Shown here piece by piece: positions 10,500-20,555 of a stretch of DNA of 64,000 bases. Source of the DNA: Microvelia longipes. Its lineage: Eukaryota; Arthropoda; Insecta; Hemiptera; Veliidae. The notes beneath the pieces are model-generated. The model saw nothing but the letters and a program-made list of their open reading frames with translations. It was not told where the DNA came from and did no database searches. A program made the position numbers and the translations under genes. The stretch is from the NCBI GenBank assembly GCA_018340805.1, contig JACMZG010000008.1, forward strand, positions 28,614,869-28,678,868, read 5' to 3'. The number at the start of each line of letters is the position of its first letter. Within the stretch, counting starts at the first letter, position 1.

Positions 10500-12218
10500 T
10501 CATTTGTAGACGTACTTGTCTGGGTATAATCTGGTAATTTCTTTTATCTTTATGTAAGAGAGAGTGGTGCCTAAGTTCGCATCCATTTTTCCACATTTAC
10601 TTTTTGCTCTGCACTGTTTCACTTGATGTCGACTGAACAAGCACGAAAAACAACGTTTAAATTTCGTAACATACTGCCATCTTTCATCAACGCTTGCTTT
10701 CAAAAATACAGGGCAAGACTCCCACGTTGCACATTCTTTCTTACAAATTAAACAATATTTTTGTTTATGTCTGTCATCTTTTTCTCTTTGTTGATATGCC
10801 GCAAACGTGTATTCTTTGCTTGATTTTTTATCTTTTTCTTGGAGAGGCGTGATAATCGACGCGGCTTCAGCTATATTGCTAAGCCAATCTGAAAAATGTT
10901 GTAATGATACAACATTAGTTTCTAGGTTTAATACGTGCTGCCCCCAACTAAGTTTCATATTAGCTGATAATTTGCTGATTAATTCTTTCAGCAATGTTGG
11001 ATTTTGCAAATGATGTTTTTGATCAAGTGAATTTATCGTCACGACTAGGTTTCTAACAGTATCGCTAAATTCTATTAAAGCTTCCGGTCTGTATTCTTTC
11101 TGGAAAGGACAACTACGTATTTTTCCAATCATGGTTTCTATAATATAGTCTGATCTTCCAAACCGTCTAGTTAAAATTTTAATAATTTCTGAAACGTTCT
11201 CTGGATAAATTAATAACGAGTGTACAGCATGTCTTGCTTTGTCTTTTAAAGATTTTTGAAGTCTAGATAAATTTTCGGAGTCTGATAAATGATATGTTTC
11301 TGTAGATCTCTTGAATTCTGCGATCCACAGAGGCCATTGTTCAACTTCCCCTCCGAAGGTTGGCAATTCTCGTTTGGCTGTTTGCTTGCACCACACATGT
11401 ACCGGGAAGTCTTGTTTAAAATTTTGTACTTTAGAAGAACCTGCTTTCACTTCATTTTTATTATTCGTATCATTATTCTCATTATTCATCTTACTATTAT
11501 TCATCATGTCATAATTTATTCTGTCATTCATTTTTTCGATGTTTATCTTGCCATATATCTTTTCATCTATTTTATTAATATCTGAAATGTTATCGTCATT
11601 TTTAGTAAATTTTAATTTATCAACACTTTGAATTATTTCAGGTTGATCATTATTTTCAATTAATTGCCCAATTGAATTTCCAGGTCTAACCTTTTTCAAC
11701 CATTTTTTAACTTTCTGAAATGAGTTAATTTCAACATTTTCACTTCCTTCATCTCTACGCGAGCTAGCTTTACTGCTAAGGTAGCCACTGCCTTGCAAAT
11801 GGCTTAGTCTAAGCTCACGTTGTTGATCTATAAGTCTTCTCCTAGTTTCAATTTCCTTTCTCCTAGCCTCCATCTCTGCTTTAGCAACGACTGCAGCTGC
11901 TTTTGCTTCTGCTCTAGCAGCTGCTATCTCTAGTTCAGCCAACTCATTTAATGCTCGAGTTTCCTCCTCAATTTCAGATCTTAAAGACTTAGCCTTTGAA
12001 CTCCTACCTTTTGATTTTGATGTGACGGACATAACGTTTACATTTTTGTTAATCGGTTCTAGTTCTACATTATGGACTGTAATATTTAAATCTTGGACAT
12101 CTCCCTCTATATTGTCATTTATCGTAGAGGAAGTCCTAATTACGTCATCCATAACGTAGTCCTTATATTTATCTGGAAGTTTTCCTTTATTTAATCTCCC
12201 ACTCCTTCTAAGTGACAT
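10500..12218 (-). CDS. gag: BEL/Pao gag polyprotein (right copy)
   Basis: 572 residues. The start at 12218 (MSLRRSGRLNKGK) lies about 60 bases after the candidate primer-binding site and is the first Met of the frame. Residues 80-135 form a charged, Ala/Glu/Arg-rich coiled coil. Residues about 285-430 are the capsid-like part (PTFGGEVEQWPLWIAEFKRS, LLIYPENVSEIIKILTRRFG), matching the DUF1759-type gag domain known in BEL/Pao. The nucleocapsid part has CLICKKECATWESC and a zinc knuckle CFSCLFSRHQVKQC for packaging element RNA. The last about 30 residues after KCGK are out of frame: the left copy has one more T near 10590 and reads NGCELRHHSLLH. Gag forms the cytoplasmic particle. AG-rich codon use is as in the left copy. 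Confidence 0.88.
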   Translation of the reverse strand: MSLRRSGRLNKGKLPDKYKDYVMDDVIRTSSTINDNIEGDVQDLNITVHNVELEPINKNVNVMSVTSKSKGRSSKAKSLRSEIEEETRALNELAELEIAAARAEAKAAAVVAKAEMEARRKEIETRRRLIDQQRELRLSHLQGSGYLSSKASSRRDEGSENVEINSFQKVKKWLKKVRPGNSIGQLIENNDQPEIIQSVDKLKFTKNDDNISDINKIDEKIYGKINIEKMNDRINYDMMNNSKMNNENNDTNNKNEVKAGSSKVQNFKQDFPVHVWCKQTAKRELPTFGGEVEQWPLWIAEFKRSTETYHLSDSENLSRLQKSLKDKARHAVHSLLIYPENVSEIIKILTRRFGRSDYIIETMIGKIRSCPFQKEYRPEALIEFSDTVRNLVVTINSLDQKHHLQNPTLLKELISKLSANMKLSWGQHVLNLETNVVSLQHFSDWLSNIAEAASIITPLQEKDKKSSKEYTFAAYQQREKDDRHKQKYCLICKKECATWESCPVFLKASVDERWQYVTKFKRCFSCLFSRHQVKQCRAKSKCGKMDANLGTTLSYIKIKEITRLYPDKYVYK

Positions 12219-12273
12219 AAAATATTAAAGGCAAAAAATTATATTACCAAAGGCGTCTTCAGGCGATTTCTTT
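12219..12273 (-). other. BEL/Pao 5' leader
   Basis: Short leader between the candidate primer-binding site and the gag start codon. It contains a small GC-richer block (GCCTGAAGACGCC on the minus strand) in otherwise AT-rich DNA. No reading frame. Confidence 0.5.
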
Positions 12274-12287
12274 TCCTCGAAGGACCA
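12274..12287 (-). promoter_or_regulatory. Candidate primer-binding site of the BEL/Pao element
   Basis: On the minus strand the sequence is TGGTCCTTCGAGGA. It begins with TGG, as expected for pairing with the CCA end of a tRNA, and lies just upstream of gag. Leaders of other BEL elements commonly carry a TGGTCCTTCGA-type sequence, from memory. The matching tRNA was not identified. Confidence 0.55.
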
Positions 12288-12288
12288 T

Positions 12289-13240
12289 TGTTTCGGGTAT
12301 TTCTAATCTAGTCTAATATAATCTTTAAATTTAAGAGATTAAGTCCAAAATTAAACTAATTTTAATTCTTTTCAAAGTCTAAAATCTAACTGACAATAAA
12401 TGACAAATAAATATATCATTTTAATAAAATAAAAACAAACCCATTTTATTACAAATAAGAAATAATTACGGATTTCACATTGATAAAATTAAATCTAAAA
12501 TATCAAAAGTCAATGTTAAGGCAATAAACAAAACTAAAAGAGGATAATAAAATTAAGAAAACAGGTGAAAGGTATTATATTATTATATACATTATAAGCA
12601 AACTATCAGAAATTTAAAATAATAATACGTCTAAGTTCATATCCTTTTTTTGCTCAGAAAAAACTAGTTCAAAATTAGCTCTATATGATAAATAAAGGTT
12701 GGCTTTAAAAAAATTATGATACTCTACACGTCTGATGACTGAACTATTCATTTTATTGATTTGAGGACGAAAAAATGTAAGGACGATAGAGATAGTATAA
12801 TGAAAATGATGTTGTACAGATGGCGTTATAAAGATTATTATGCAAAGAGACATTTTTCTCAATAACTGCTCGAATAAGTTGTGTTGTACACAAGTATTTG
12901 CTTTTTGGCAAGGACCATGTAAAAATTATCATACAGCACTTGTTACTCTTATACTTGTTAACATATACAGTAAGAAATCAAGAATAAAATATTGTTAGTA
13001 ATTTAGTAGTAGTAATATAAATATTTAAACACGTCTATAATAAACAAGTCTATAATAAATATAAGCACGTTATAATAAAATATAATAAATATAAACAAAG
13101 TGTATATAATAAAATTATACGCGTTTATAAATAAGAACTTACTATATGGTGAGGACTATAACACCTTATAATGACTTAATTATGACCTTATTATGACCCT
13201 TATTAAGTTATAATTAGGGTGTTCAAATTTTAGGGTAACA
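12289..13240 (-). repeat. Putative 5' LTR of the BEL/Pao element (extent uncertain)
   Basis: The sequence directly upstream of the candidate primer-binding site should be the 5' LTR. A minus-strand start TGTTACCC at 13240 would fit a TG...CA type LTR, but no second LTR exists in the window for comparison because the 3' end of the element is missing. The stretch is AT-rich, with short repeated ATAATAAATATAA blocks at 13020-13130. Extent is a guess. Confidence 0.3.
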
Positions 13241-13414
13241 AACAACTCTTCCTATATACCTAAATTTTTAGGTGAGGATAAGCAAAATAATAATAAATGC
13301 GATAGACAAAATCTGAAGGGGATAAAAGATTTTGTCTCGATTAAAGTAATTATGATAAGTTATTATAATGGACTAAAGTTAGCCATATTGACGATTGTAT
13401 GTCTTGACATAATG

Positions 13415-13416
<2 letters not shown>
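13241..13416. other. AT-rich sequence, nothing recognised
   Basis: No gene or repeat recognised between the putative LTR and the first (TA)n array. Confidence 0.4.

Positions 13417-13476
<60 letters not shown>
13417..13476. repeat. (TA)n microsatellite
   Basis: About 30 TA units, followed by several TGTA units. Confidence 0.95.
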
Positions 13477-13478
<2 letters not shown>

Positions 13479-13739
13479 GTATGTATGTATGTATATATGT
13501 ATGTATAAATATATATTAGATGTACCAACTTACAGTCCTTAAAAATATAGCCCTATATTTTCGAAATAGACAACTATTGCCAAAATTCAATAACTTGGAT
13601 AACCCTTCTAGTGACTTTGAATAGTTAAATTAAAGTGTACCAAACCAATATGACCGTGTTCTGGTAATTTTTTTACAAAGCTATTACATCTTCCATGAAA
13701 CATGTTACCAATAGCATTGCATTGCAAAAATACCGAAAC

Positions 13740-13817
13740 ACAGTGATATTAGTATATAATGAAACTTTGAAATACACTTACACACAGATATATATATATA
13801 TATATAATATAATATAT

Positions 13818-13850
<33 letters not shown>

Positions 13851-13999
13851 TTCCAATATTATTTGTAGGGAAAACAAAAAAACACCTTATTGTTTAATTG
13901 ATTATTATTATAAAATTAAACTTTGTACGAAAATTAACATGCAACCAACTCAGTGATATTGGTTTATAGCAGAACTTTGACATACACTCACACACACAC

Positions 14000-14084
<85 letters not shown>

Positions 14085-14165
14085 CATTTCCCTCCATTAC
14101 TTATAGGGAAAACAAAAAAAACACCCTATTGTTTAATAGATTAATATAAAATTAAATTTTGTACA
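13740..14165. repeat. Tandem duplication of a (TA)n-containing unit
   Basis: Two copies of a unit of about 210 bp (13740-13952 and 13953-14165). Each has CAGTGATATT, then a run of CACTTACACACAGATA type, then (TA)n (13788-13850 and 14002-14081), then AGGGAAAACAAAAAAACACC and TATTGTTTAAT. The (TA)n is interrupted in the first copy and pure in the second. The second continues into the tRNA-like segment at 14175. The predicted peptides over the TA runs are alternating Ile-Tyr and not genes. Confidence 0.85.
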
Positions 14166-14174
14166 AAAAATAAT

Positions 14175-14250
14175 CTTAAGAAGGACACGAACCTTATCGT
14201 AAAGCAGGTTTTAGTGACGTCATTTACCCGGCTAGCTGAGTCACCAAAAT
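14175..14250 (-). repeat. tRNA-like segment (tRNA-derived SINE head)
   Basis: On the minus strand, TGACTCAGCTAGC (14231-14243) resembles a Pol III A box and GGTTCGTGTCC (14183-14193) resembles a B box (consensus GGTTCGANTCC). The spacing of about 40 bases is as in tRNA genes. No good acceptor stem is seen, so this is not a tRNA gene. Downstream (to the left) follows GATTATTTTTTGTACAAA and then the (TA)n array, an arrangement repeated at 50.3-50.5 kb. I infer a SINE with a (TA)n tail. Confidence 0.55.
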
Positions 14251-15085
14251 TTTAAAACGACTACAAATTTATTTCTTCGCAGTTGCATTACTACTTTATG
14301 TACAGTTTTTCCGAATTTTCAAAAGAAATCATTTAAGTTAGTGAAATTATATGAGATCGGTGTGCAGTGCAGTGCAGCAGATAATTTCTTTATTAATTCA
14401 AATGTGCATTATTAATAAATTTGCATGATGTCATTATTGATTAAAATTGATTAAATGTCACCATAATTAAGTCGATATAAATAAATAGGTTTATTAAGTA
14501 ATAATTGATAAATTATGTTATAAAAAGTATTTATTGTATTGTCAGCCAGTACAAAGAGATTTGATGTTAACATTCTATTAAGAAGAGTTTAAACGAATTT
14601 TGATTGCCTGTTGTGTGGTTAGATGACTCAACACACAAAGCATTGTAGTAGGGCAGTGGGGCTTGCCAAAGGGTAGGTGTAATATTAATTTGTTTGATTA
14701 GAAAAGGATATTTAGATTTTATTAAGAGAGAAAGAGGTGATCAATGATTTTATCTGTATATAAATATAAAGAGAAGGGTGAGGGAGGTATAATGGGGCAG
14801 GGGTGATACCTAAACGACTTTATAAAGGCTTTTATATTGGTTGTGTTTCGAATAATAAATGTACTTCAGCGCCCGAGGCACAAAAATAAGTAGTAATTGA
14901 GTGTTGAATCGCCGACGACAGGACTTAATGGAGGTAATCAATTAGAAATAAAGGGTGGCAATTTGTAAGGACGGGCGGGATAAGAACTTAGTAGTATTTT
15001 TAAGTATGTATGATATTAAATGAGAGGTAAAGTTTTGAAAGAGTGGGAAAGAAAGAGAAGGGATTTCAATGGGAAAGGAAGGGTA
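14251..15085. other. No gene seen
   Basis: AT-rich with a purine-rich part (14640-15080). No convincing reading frame, splice pair or repeat. Confidence 0.4.
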
Positions 15086-15449
15086 ATATTGCAACAAGTG
15101 GGTGCTGGATGAATCCGCCGTCAGGTATCGCTACCGTCTCTATACAATCCAACTCAGGGACAATGCTCCCACTACGCTCAAAACTGAGGTGACCCCCTCT
15201 TCACACACTTCTCTTGTTGTTTGATCCTCCTATTGTCGGATGCTCTGAGCCATAGAAGTTCCGGAGGACGTAGAAACTAACCTCCTAGGTCTACAGCGAC
15301 AGCAGTTTGATCGATTCAAACCCACTTGCCAACCTAGAACAAGAGCAGCTGGATATAGTAACGATCGATATGACAGCCCCAGCAACCCCCAACACTCGAA
15401 CGAAATCCACAGAGATGTTTAAAAATCTCAAAAATTGTGCTTTGATATA
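15086..15449 (+). other. GC-richer, coding-like patch of unknown nature
   Basis: Base composition is clearly less AT-rich than around it. One frame is open from about 15092 to a possible donor GAG|GTGACC at 15188/15189 (YCNKWVLDESAVRYRYRLYT...). Another opens at GTCTACAGC (about 15290) after CCTCCTAG and runs to a stop at about 15449 (VYSDSSLIDSNPLANLEQEQ...). The two frames would join in phase across an intron of about 100 bp. The upstream acceptor is poor and the supposed intron is not AT-rich, so this may be a decayed gene or transposon fragment. I recognise no family. Confidence 0.25.
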
Positions 15450-16060
15450 AGAATGATGTATTTTAAGGTTTATTTTTACGAAAACTATGTTATCATTTGT
15501 GTTGTACAGTTCAACTCTACTAATTTTGATTTGACCATTCAAACTAGTTTGTGGAAGCCCTATATTCTCAGACATCCTTCTATACTAGACAAATCTTTTA
15601 AACTACCTAGACCTAACCTTATAACACTGGTCCTCAAACAAGGAACAACGAAGGTTCTAAGGTCTACTATGACAAATAGAGAAACATAAGTAGAAGAAAG
15701 TTTAACAGTGAATTCATTAAAAATAATCTTTAAACAATTATAGCAGTCGGAACTTTATCAGATAACGATTTTCTGTATTAGAGGACAAGAAGGGTTATTA
15801 GGACAGGGCGTGAAATATCACAGTTGATATTATATTATATAACGGTGGCTATATATAACTCTATAATAATGGTGGCATAGTAGTTAAAAATTAAATCTAG
15901 TCGCCATAGTTTGAGTGAAAGTTTGTGGCAATGCCTTTTATATAGGGTCCAGAGCCAATTAAAAAAATAATAATTTCCTTATTTGAAAAAAGTAAAATTA
16001 AGTAATTTTTTCTTTTGGTTATGGACCCTACATTACATTGGAAACATAACCACCAACTTT
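15450..16060. other. No gene seen
   Basis: AT-rich, no supported feature. Reading frames at 15435-15689 and 15291-15575 overlap the coding-like patch in other frames and look accidental. Confidence 0.4.
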
Positions 16061-16525
16061 ACCAAAGTCATTGATGCCGTAGGTATATAGGAAAAGTATT
16101 GTGTTAGCTATGAAAATTCGAAACCGAGATTTTATATGAAAAATAATTTTCAGGTGTATTTAAGAATTCCTTATTTTTTTACCCAATATCTGTCATTTTG
16201 TGTTGAAATTTAGAGCTAGTTTATCTCTTTATAAAATAGAAATGTTTACAAAGTTGCATGTTAATACGGGTCTTGTATATCCACGGTCTTGTATCTAATT
16301 ACTTATGTCAAGCAGCATTGAGCAAGGTTAGTAGGTACATAAGTGTCCACTAGGAATAAACAAGATTTTTACTATCCGAGAACGAGGGAAGCGAGATAAA
16401 TTGTGATTTCCATATCCTGAGGACGAGCAAAGTGATGAGGATGAGCGTAGCGAATCCGATAAGGTGAGGAAAAGTTCTAAAGTGCATCGGTCTCGATTAT
16501 TTTAGCTTAGAATGATTCGCCTTTT
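16061..16525 (+). repeat. Composite 5S-like repeat, copy (diverged)
   Basis: Left end carries GCCGTAGGTATATAGGAAAA and the GAAACCGAGATTTTATATGA part of the family tail in inverted sense. At 16301-16360 a diverged 5S-like block follows (TCAAGCAGCATTGAGCAAGG, then GTCCACTAGGAATAA). At 16420-16445 comes GAGGACGAGCAAAGTGATGA and at 16475 the family end. See the copy at 36465-37215 for the full layout. This copy is shorter through internal deletion. Confidence 0.65.
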
Positions 16526-17640
16526 TTAGAACAAAGGCAACAAAGTTGGGGAAATAGATGATTTTGGGAGTTTTTGCAAACAGATAATCATTTCGATCTC
16601 TATATTTTGTAAATATAAACACTTTTTTCTGTGGTAAACCTATGACTTCAAATGAATTTGCCTAGTTCGTCACTCTAAACTCCAAGTCACTGGTTATTCA
16701 AGTCCTGACTTGTACTGATCTTCTTCATGCTGCTATACTACTATAAGTGATAGTTCGATTATTGGAGTCCTGGTGGGTAAAGCCTCAGTATTAAAATCGA
16801 TTTTGATAACAAGACTACAGGAGGGATTAATAAAACACCCATGTCTCTCCACTTACAATATTTATTGACAGAGCCATCTTTCAACTTTTCGGTTATCATC
16901 AGTGACGGCGAACGATGTATGAAGGTTGTAAGGAGTCACTTGATAGCAATGAAATATCGGACTCCTTCCTGACTAAAGGAGGGAATTTTGTTTTTTATAT
17001 CAGTCATACCTTATTAAATTGAATTAGGATCCTATCAATTTGTTTATTTTCTAGTAATTTCCAATTAATATCAATGCATTATTTATTTTTCGTTATTTAA
17101 CATATAATGGCTTTCATAAACATTATAATTTTTTGAAGAATCATCGACATTTGCTGTTGGGTGTATAGACATATCTATCAGCTAGCATCGACGGTTGCTA
17201 ATCTTCAATTGCTTCTTTCACTTGTGGTGAAAAGCAGGTCATATCGAGGTATATTGTTTAAACTAAACTTAAACTCTCTAGTATTGAGTAAGCCCTATAA
17301 ATATTAAGAGACACCCTTCTAAAGATATTATAATATATTAGATATGTATTATATAATAAATTAGCCTCAAAAAGAAGTATTTTTATAAGGGTGAGACCAA
17401 CTTAGTATTTTTTCTATACGCCTAACGTCTATAGTCGTCTATAGCCTTATGTCTATGGCGTATATAATGTTACAATTATTTGTACGGGGAGAAAAAAAAC
17501 ATATTACGTGCAGAATAAATTCAAAACTTCTTCGATGTTATAGAATCCTTTCTTGCGATTTAAGCAATCGAATAATAGTCAGTATACAAATTATTAATAT
17601 TTATGCAAATTTCTTTTTTGAAAAAAATCGCTGATAGGGT
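16526..17640. other. No gene seen
   Basis: AT-rich sequence. No supported gene, repeat or splice-bounded frame seen. A short frame at 17449-17634 has no recognisable content. Confidence 0.4.
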
Positions 17641-17700
17641 AAACGTCATGGCGGGAGTCGAACCTCGGACCATAAGCAAAATCTGTATCAAGGTCCTTCA
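17641..17700 (-). repeat. tRNA-like B-box segment
   Basis: On the minus strand GAGGTTCGACTCCCGCCATG contains a near-perfect B box (GGTTCGACTCC), preceded by GGTCCGAGG. No clear A box or acceptor stem can be paired, so a degraded tRNA-derived repeat is more likely than a tRNA gene. A (TA)n/(TG)n array follows at 17731. Confidence 0.45.
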
Positions 17701-17730
17701 CGAAAAATAAGTTTCGTGAAACTCATACAC

Positions 17731-17740
17731 ATAATATATA

Positions 17741-17836
<96 letters not shown>
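17731..17836. repeat. (TA)n (TG)n microsatellite
   Basis: Interrupted ATAATATA, then about 30 TA units, then about 12 TG units and TGTATGTA units. Confidence 0.95.
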
Positions 17837-17839
<3 letters not shown>

Positions 17840-17843
17840 ATGT

Positions 17844-18040
17844 ATAAAGGAAAAGCGCTAAAACCTTTGAAGAAAAATATCGACTAAGCATTAAAGGAGT
17901 GCAAATAATGGTGTGCACTGCCAATTTTGGAGGCATAGTTTTGTATAACCAACAGAATAATTATACGCATTTTCTATGAAAATACAGAAAAAATGAGTTA
18001 CGAGTCACTACTCGTAACTTACTTTATGCAGTAACTCAGT
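17844..18040. mobile_element. MITE-like repeat, copy 1 (diverged)
   Basis: Shares AAAAGCGCTAAAACCTTTGA, GACTAAGC, GCAAATAAT, CACTGCCAATTTT and GAGGCATAGTTTTG with 51370-51545. The right terminal repeat is recognisable (CAGAAAAAATGAGTTAC at about 17984-18000); the left one is eroded by the microsatellite. Next to the right end lies the palindrome GAGTTACGAGTCACTACTCG. Confidence 0.6.
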
Positions 18041-18479
18041 GCTTGAAAAAAAATAGGTGTTACTTTTTTTTATAATATTATGCTTCCGACACTTATATTT
18101 TTCGCTAATGCAATGCTTTTTCCTCCTAAATATTTGTTATTGCAATGCTTCTCCTTTCTACACGTTTTGCCAATTCAGTGCTTCCTCCTCCTTTTTGGAG
18201 GCAGGGAAGCAAAATTAGAGATAGGAAGGATAAACATTTTTCGCCCGGAAAAAGGTCTACATATTTTTGTTGAGGCGCTGAAGTAAATAAAACCGGTTTG
18301 GAGTCGATACGACCTCTTTAAGTAACCACGAACCAATCCAATTCTGTTAAAATACTTGTCCATCAATTTTCCTGGATTTTCAAAGGAAATTCCGCACTAG
18401 AACATTTTAAGTATTAATCTAAACTGAACTGAACTGGATTGTATGACTTGAGTGCCCAAAATGCTTTCCAGAAGTGATT

Positions 18480-19210
18480 AAGCTAGGGCGAGCATAGTTT
18501 TGAACAACCTGTGGTATTTTTCGACTCACAATGTACACGCTTGGTTCGCTCACCCTCACAATCCAAACTCGCTTTACTCGTCCAGAATATGAAAAATACC
18601 TTATTAATAATTTAGTATATTTTCGAACTCTCTTCGCTCGTCCTCAGACAAAGATTGTTTTGTTTAATCCCATCGTTCATCTATCTATTCACTTATTGAC
18701 CACGCTGTGCGTGGTCAGTAAGTGACAAATATGTACTTGTCATATTAAAATTAAACTTTGTATACTTTATTACTATACACAACGGGATTAACCCTTACCA
18801 AATCTCAACTCAATAGGACAGTCTCCGAATTTTAACCTGTACATATCATTTGATATAACTGAACTAGTGTTGATAATGAGATGAAGCTTGGCACATATGT
18901 TGGTCATACATAAAACTGTTTGCATGCCAAATTTAAAATCGTTCCGAACATTTTGCGTCTTATGAGTTTTTGAGTCATTAATGACGTCAAAAAAACAATT
19001 ATTTCTACAGAGCACAACTTAAGGCAAATTAAACAATAATTTTTACCCCAGTTTCAACTTTTTAGTATCGTAGCACTGTGAGCTATGATGAAACCAGATA
19101 CAAACACAAATAAACAGATAACTTGGTAAAAACTACAAAGGAGGTCTTAAAACACCTGAATTGGATATTTTAGTTAAAAATGAAAAATCCAACCATTTTT
19201 TTTTTGGTTG
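18480..19210 (-). repeat. Composite 5S-like repeat, diverged copy
   Basis: Contains several CTCGCTTTACTCGTC / CTCTTCGCTCGTCCTCAG blocks (18535-18660), a hairpin with GACCACG/CGTGGTC arms at 18695-18720 at the 5S-like position, then the family body: GTTGATAATGAGATGAAGC (18869), AATGACGTCA (18979), CAGTTTCAACTTTTTAG, ATGATGAAACCAGATACA and CTTAAAACACCTGAA. Order matches 28893-29660. The terminal TACGGTATAAA end is not seen. Confidence 0.6.
18689..18725. other. Hairpin with GACCACG arms
   Basis: CTTATTGACCACG and CGTGGTCAGTAAG pair over 12 of 13 positions around a short CTGTG loop. The right arm resembles the GTGGTCAGT part of the 5S-like block. Confidence 0.7.
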
Positions 19211-19289
19211 AAGGGATTAATTAATACTATAAAATATGTTGAAATATAACCCAATTAGTTAATTCATTTATAGCTGTTAGATCTGGTGT

Positions 19290-19560
19290 TACTTAATTTA
19301 AGCCCAATCTAAACACTAGATAAGGATTTATGATTTTTTGAAATATTTGTAGTTCATTTTTGTGGGTTAATGACGTCACACATATTTCATAAACAATAGG
19401 GTTTCGAGCAATAAGAAGGTTAATTTTTGTACCAAGTTCAATTCGAAAGTTATTGAGTCCAATAAAAACGTCTAGTCTAGTCCAGTTTTCTGTCTAGGAC
19501 ACAAAAATCTCGTACTACATATATTATATATCATTAACCTCAACAATATACAAGGTGTCC
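19290..19560 (-). repeat. GC-core repeat family, tail part
   Basis: GTGATTTTTTGAAATATTTG-like start, GTGGGTTAATGACGTCACAC at 19363, ACAATAGGGTTTCGAGC, TTTTTGTACCAAGTTCAATTC and AAAACGTCTAG mark the AT-rich half of the family described at 35331-35870. It runs up to the (TA)n array, as other copies do. Confidence 0.65.
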
Positions 19561-19578
19561 CCGTATGGACACCTACGT
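19552..19578. other. Short GC hairpin beside (TA)n array
   Basis: AGGTGTCC and GGACACCT form an 8-bp stem with a CCGTAT loop, immediately before the (TA)n run. Confidence 0.7.
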
Positions 19579-19579
19579 G

Positions 19580-19661
<82 letters not shown>

Positions 19662-19669
19662 TATAATCT
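19579..19669. repeat. (TA)n microsatellite
   Basis: About 45 TA units with minor interruptions. Confidence 0.95.
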
Positions 19670-19679
19670 AAAAACAATA

Positions 19680-19885
19680 TGTTATTAATTGACATAATGT
19701 AAAGAAATCAAGTTTTTTCTCTAATGCAATGAAAATATCGTGGTAGTATGCCACTTTTTGACTTAAACATTTGACAATTTTATAAAAGTATGCCACTTAA
19801 ATAAACCATTAATATGACGACCTGATAAAGTACAACAACCATGTAGCCGTGAAGCGGCAAAGGGGCTCAATGCCTCTTGTTTATG
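19680..19885 (+). repeat. GC-core repeat family, core part
   Basis: TTGACATAATGTAAAGAAATCA, then GGTAGTATGCCACTT, AATATGACGACCTGATAAAG, ACAACCATGTAGCCGTGAAG and GGCTCAATGCCTC. The GC core is shortened compared with 35757-35860. Confidence 0.65.
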
Positions 19886-19989
19886 TAAAGAAATATATGT
19901 CAATCAATAAAAGTGACAGTTAAACGCAAAATGGTAATTAATATGAACAAATTATTCTATAGCTTAATATTATCTTTCAAAATATAATA

Positions 19990-20555
19990 CATTTACAGGC
20001 TCGTAGATGTTTTTTTTCATTTTTGTCCTCAGCCTCAAAGCCCTCTAATTTTAAATTAGCTCCCTTTGTACTATATGTATATTTTGTTAGTTGTAAAAAA
20101 CCAAAGGCCATTGGTTCTCTTGGCCCCTCCATTGCGTCGACACTAGGGTCACTACGCGGCCCCCGCACTGTTGCCGCTTTGCGGCCACATGGTCATCCCT
20201 TATCAGTTTGTCATATTACTAGTTAATAGTTAATATAAGTGGCATACTATCACGATATAAGCGAATTTCCAAATGTATTGACCAAAAAAACGTGATTTGT
20301 TTACATTATGCTATACATGTCAATCGAAAAAAGCAGAACTAATGCTATAATAAAATTTAACTTCGTTTAATTATTTACTATACATAGCAGTACATGTGTT
20401 TAACATTTCAGCCTTACAAACAACTTCTTAAAGTTATGTGATTTTATGATATATTTGCTGTCATTATTGTGGGTCGATTTTTTACCAAGTTTCATTTCCA
20501 ACCGAAAAAAGCGTTTGAAAGTTATCGTATCTCATACTGGAATCTTGTTCCTAGA
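19990..20555 (-). repeat. GC-core repeat family, full copy in inverted dimer
   Basis: GC core at 20105-20195 (minus strand reads CCATGTGGCCGCAAAGCGGC and GGGGGCCGCGTAGTGACCC), then GATTTGTTTACATTATGC, GAACTAATGCTATAATA, ACCAAGTTTCATTTCC and AAAAAAGCGTTTGAAAGTTA. It meets the oppositely oriented copy at about 20555. The frame 20023-20226 over the core is not a gene. Confidence 0.7.

Noticed and set aside
12614..12862. 82-codon minus frame upstream of gag
   Set aside because: Lies in the putative LTR; no recognisable content.
13894..14144. Frames over (TA)n arrays encoding Ile-Tyr repeats (also at 17688, 23424, 47991, 50185, 52481 and 52551)
   Set aside because: A pure (TA)n run is open in all frames; the peptides are artefacts of composition.
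14175..14250. A real tRNA gene (also 17641-17700, 26545-26605, 50950-51050)
   Set aside because: Box-like motifs exist, but acceptor and anticodon stems cannot be formed convincingly.
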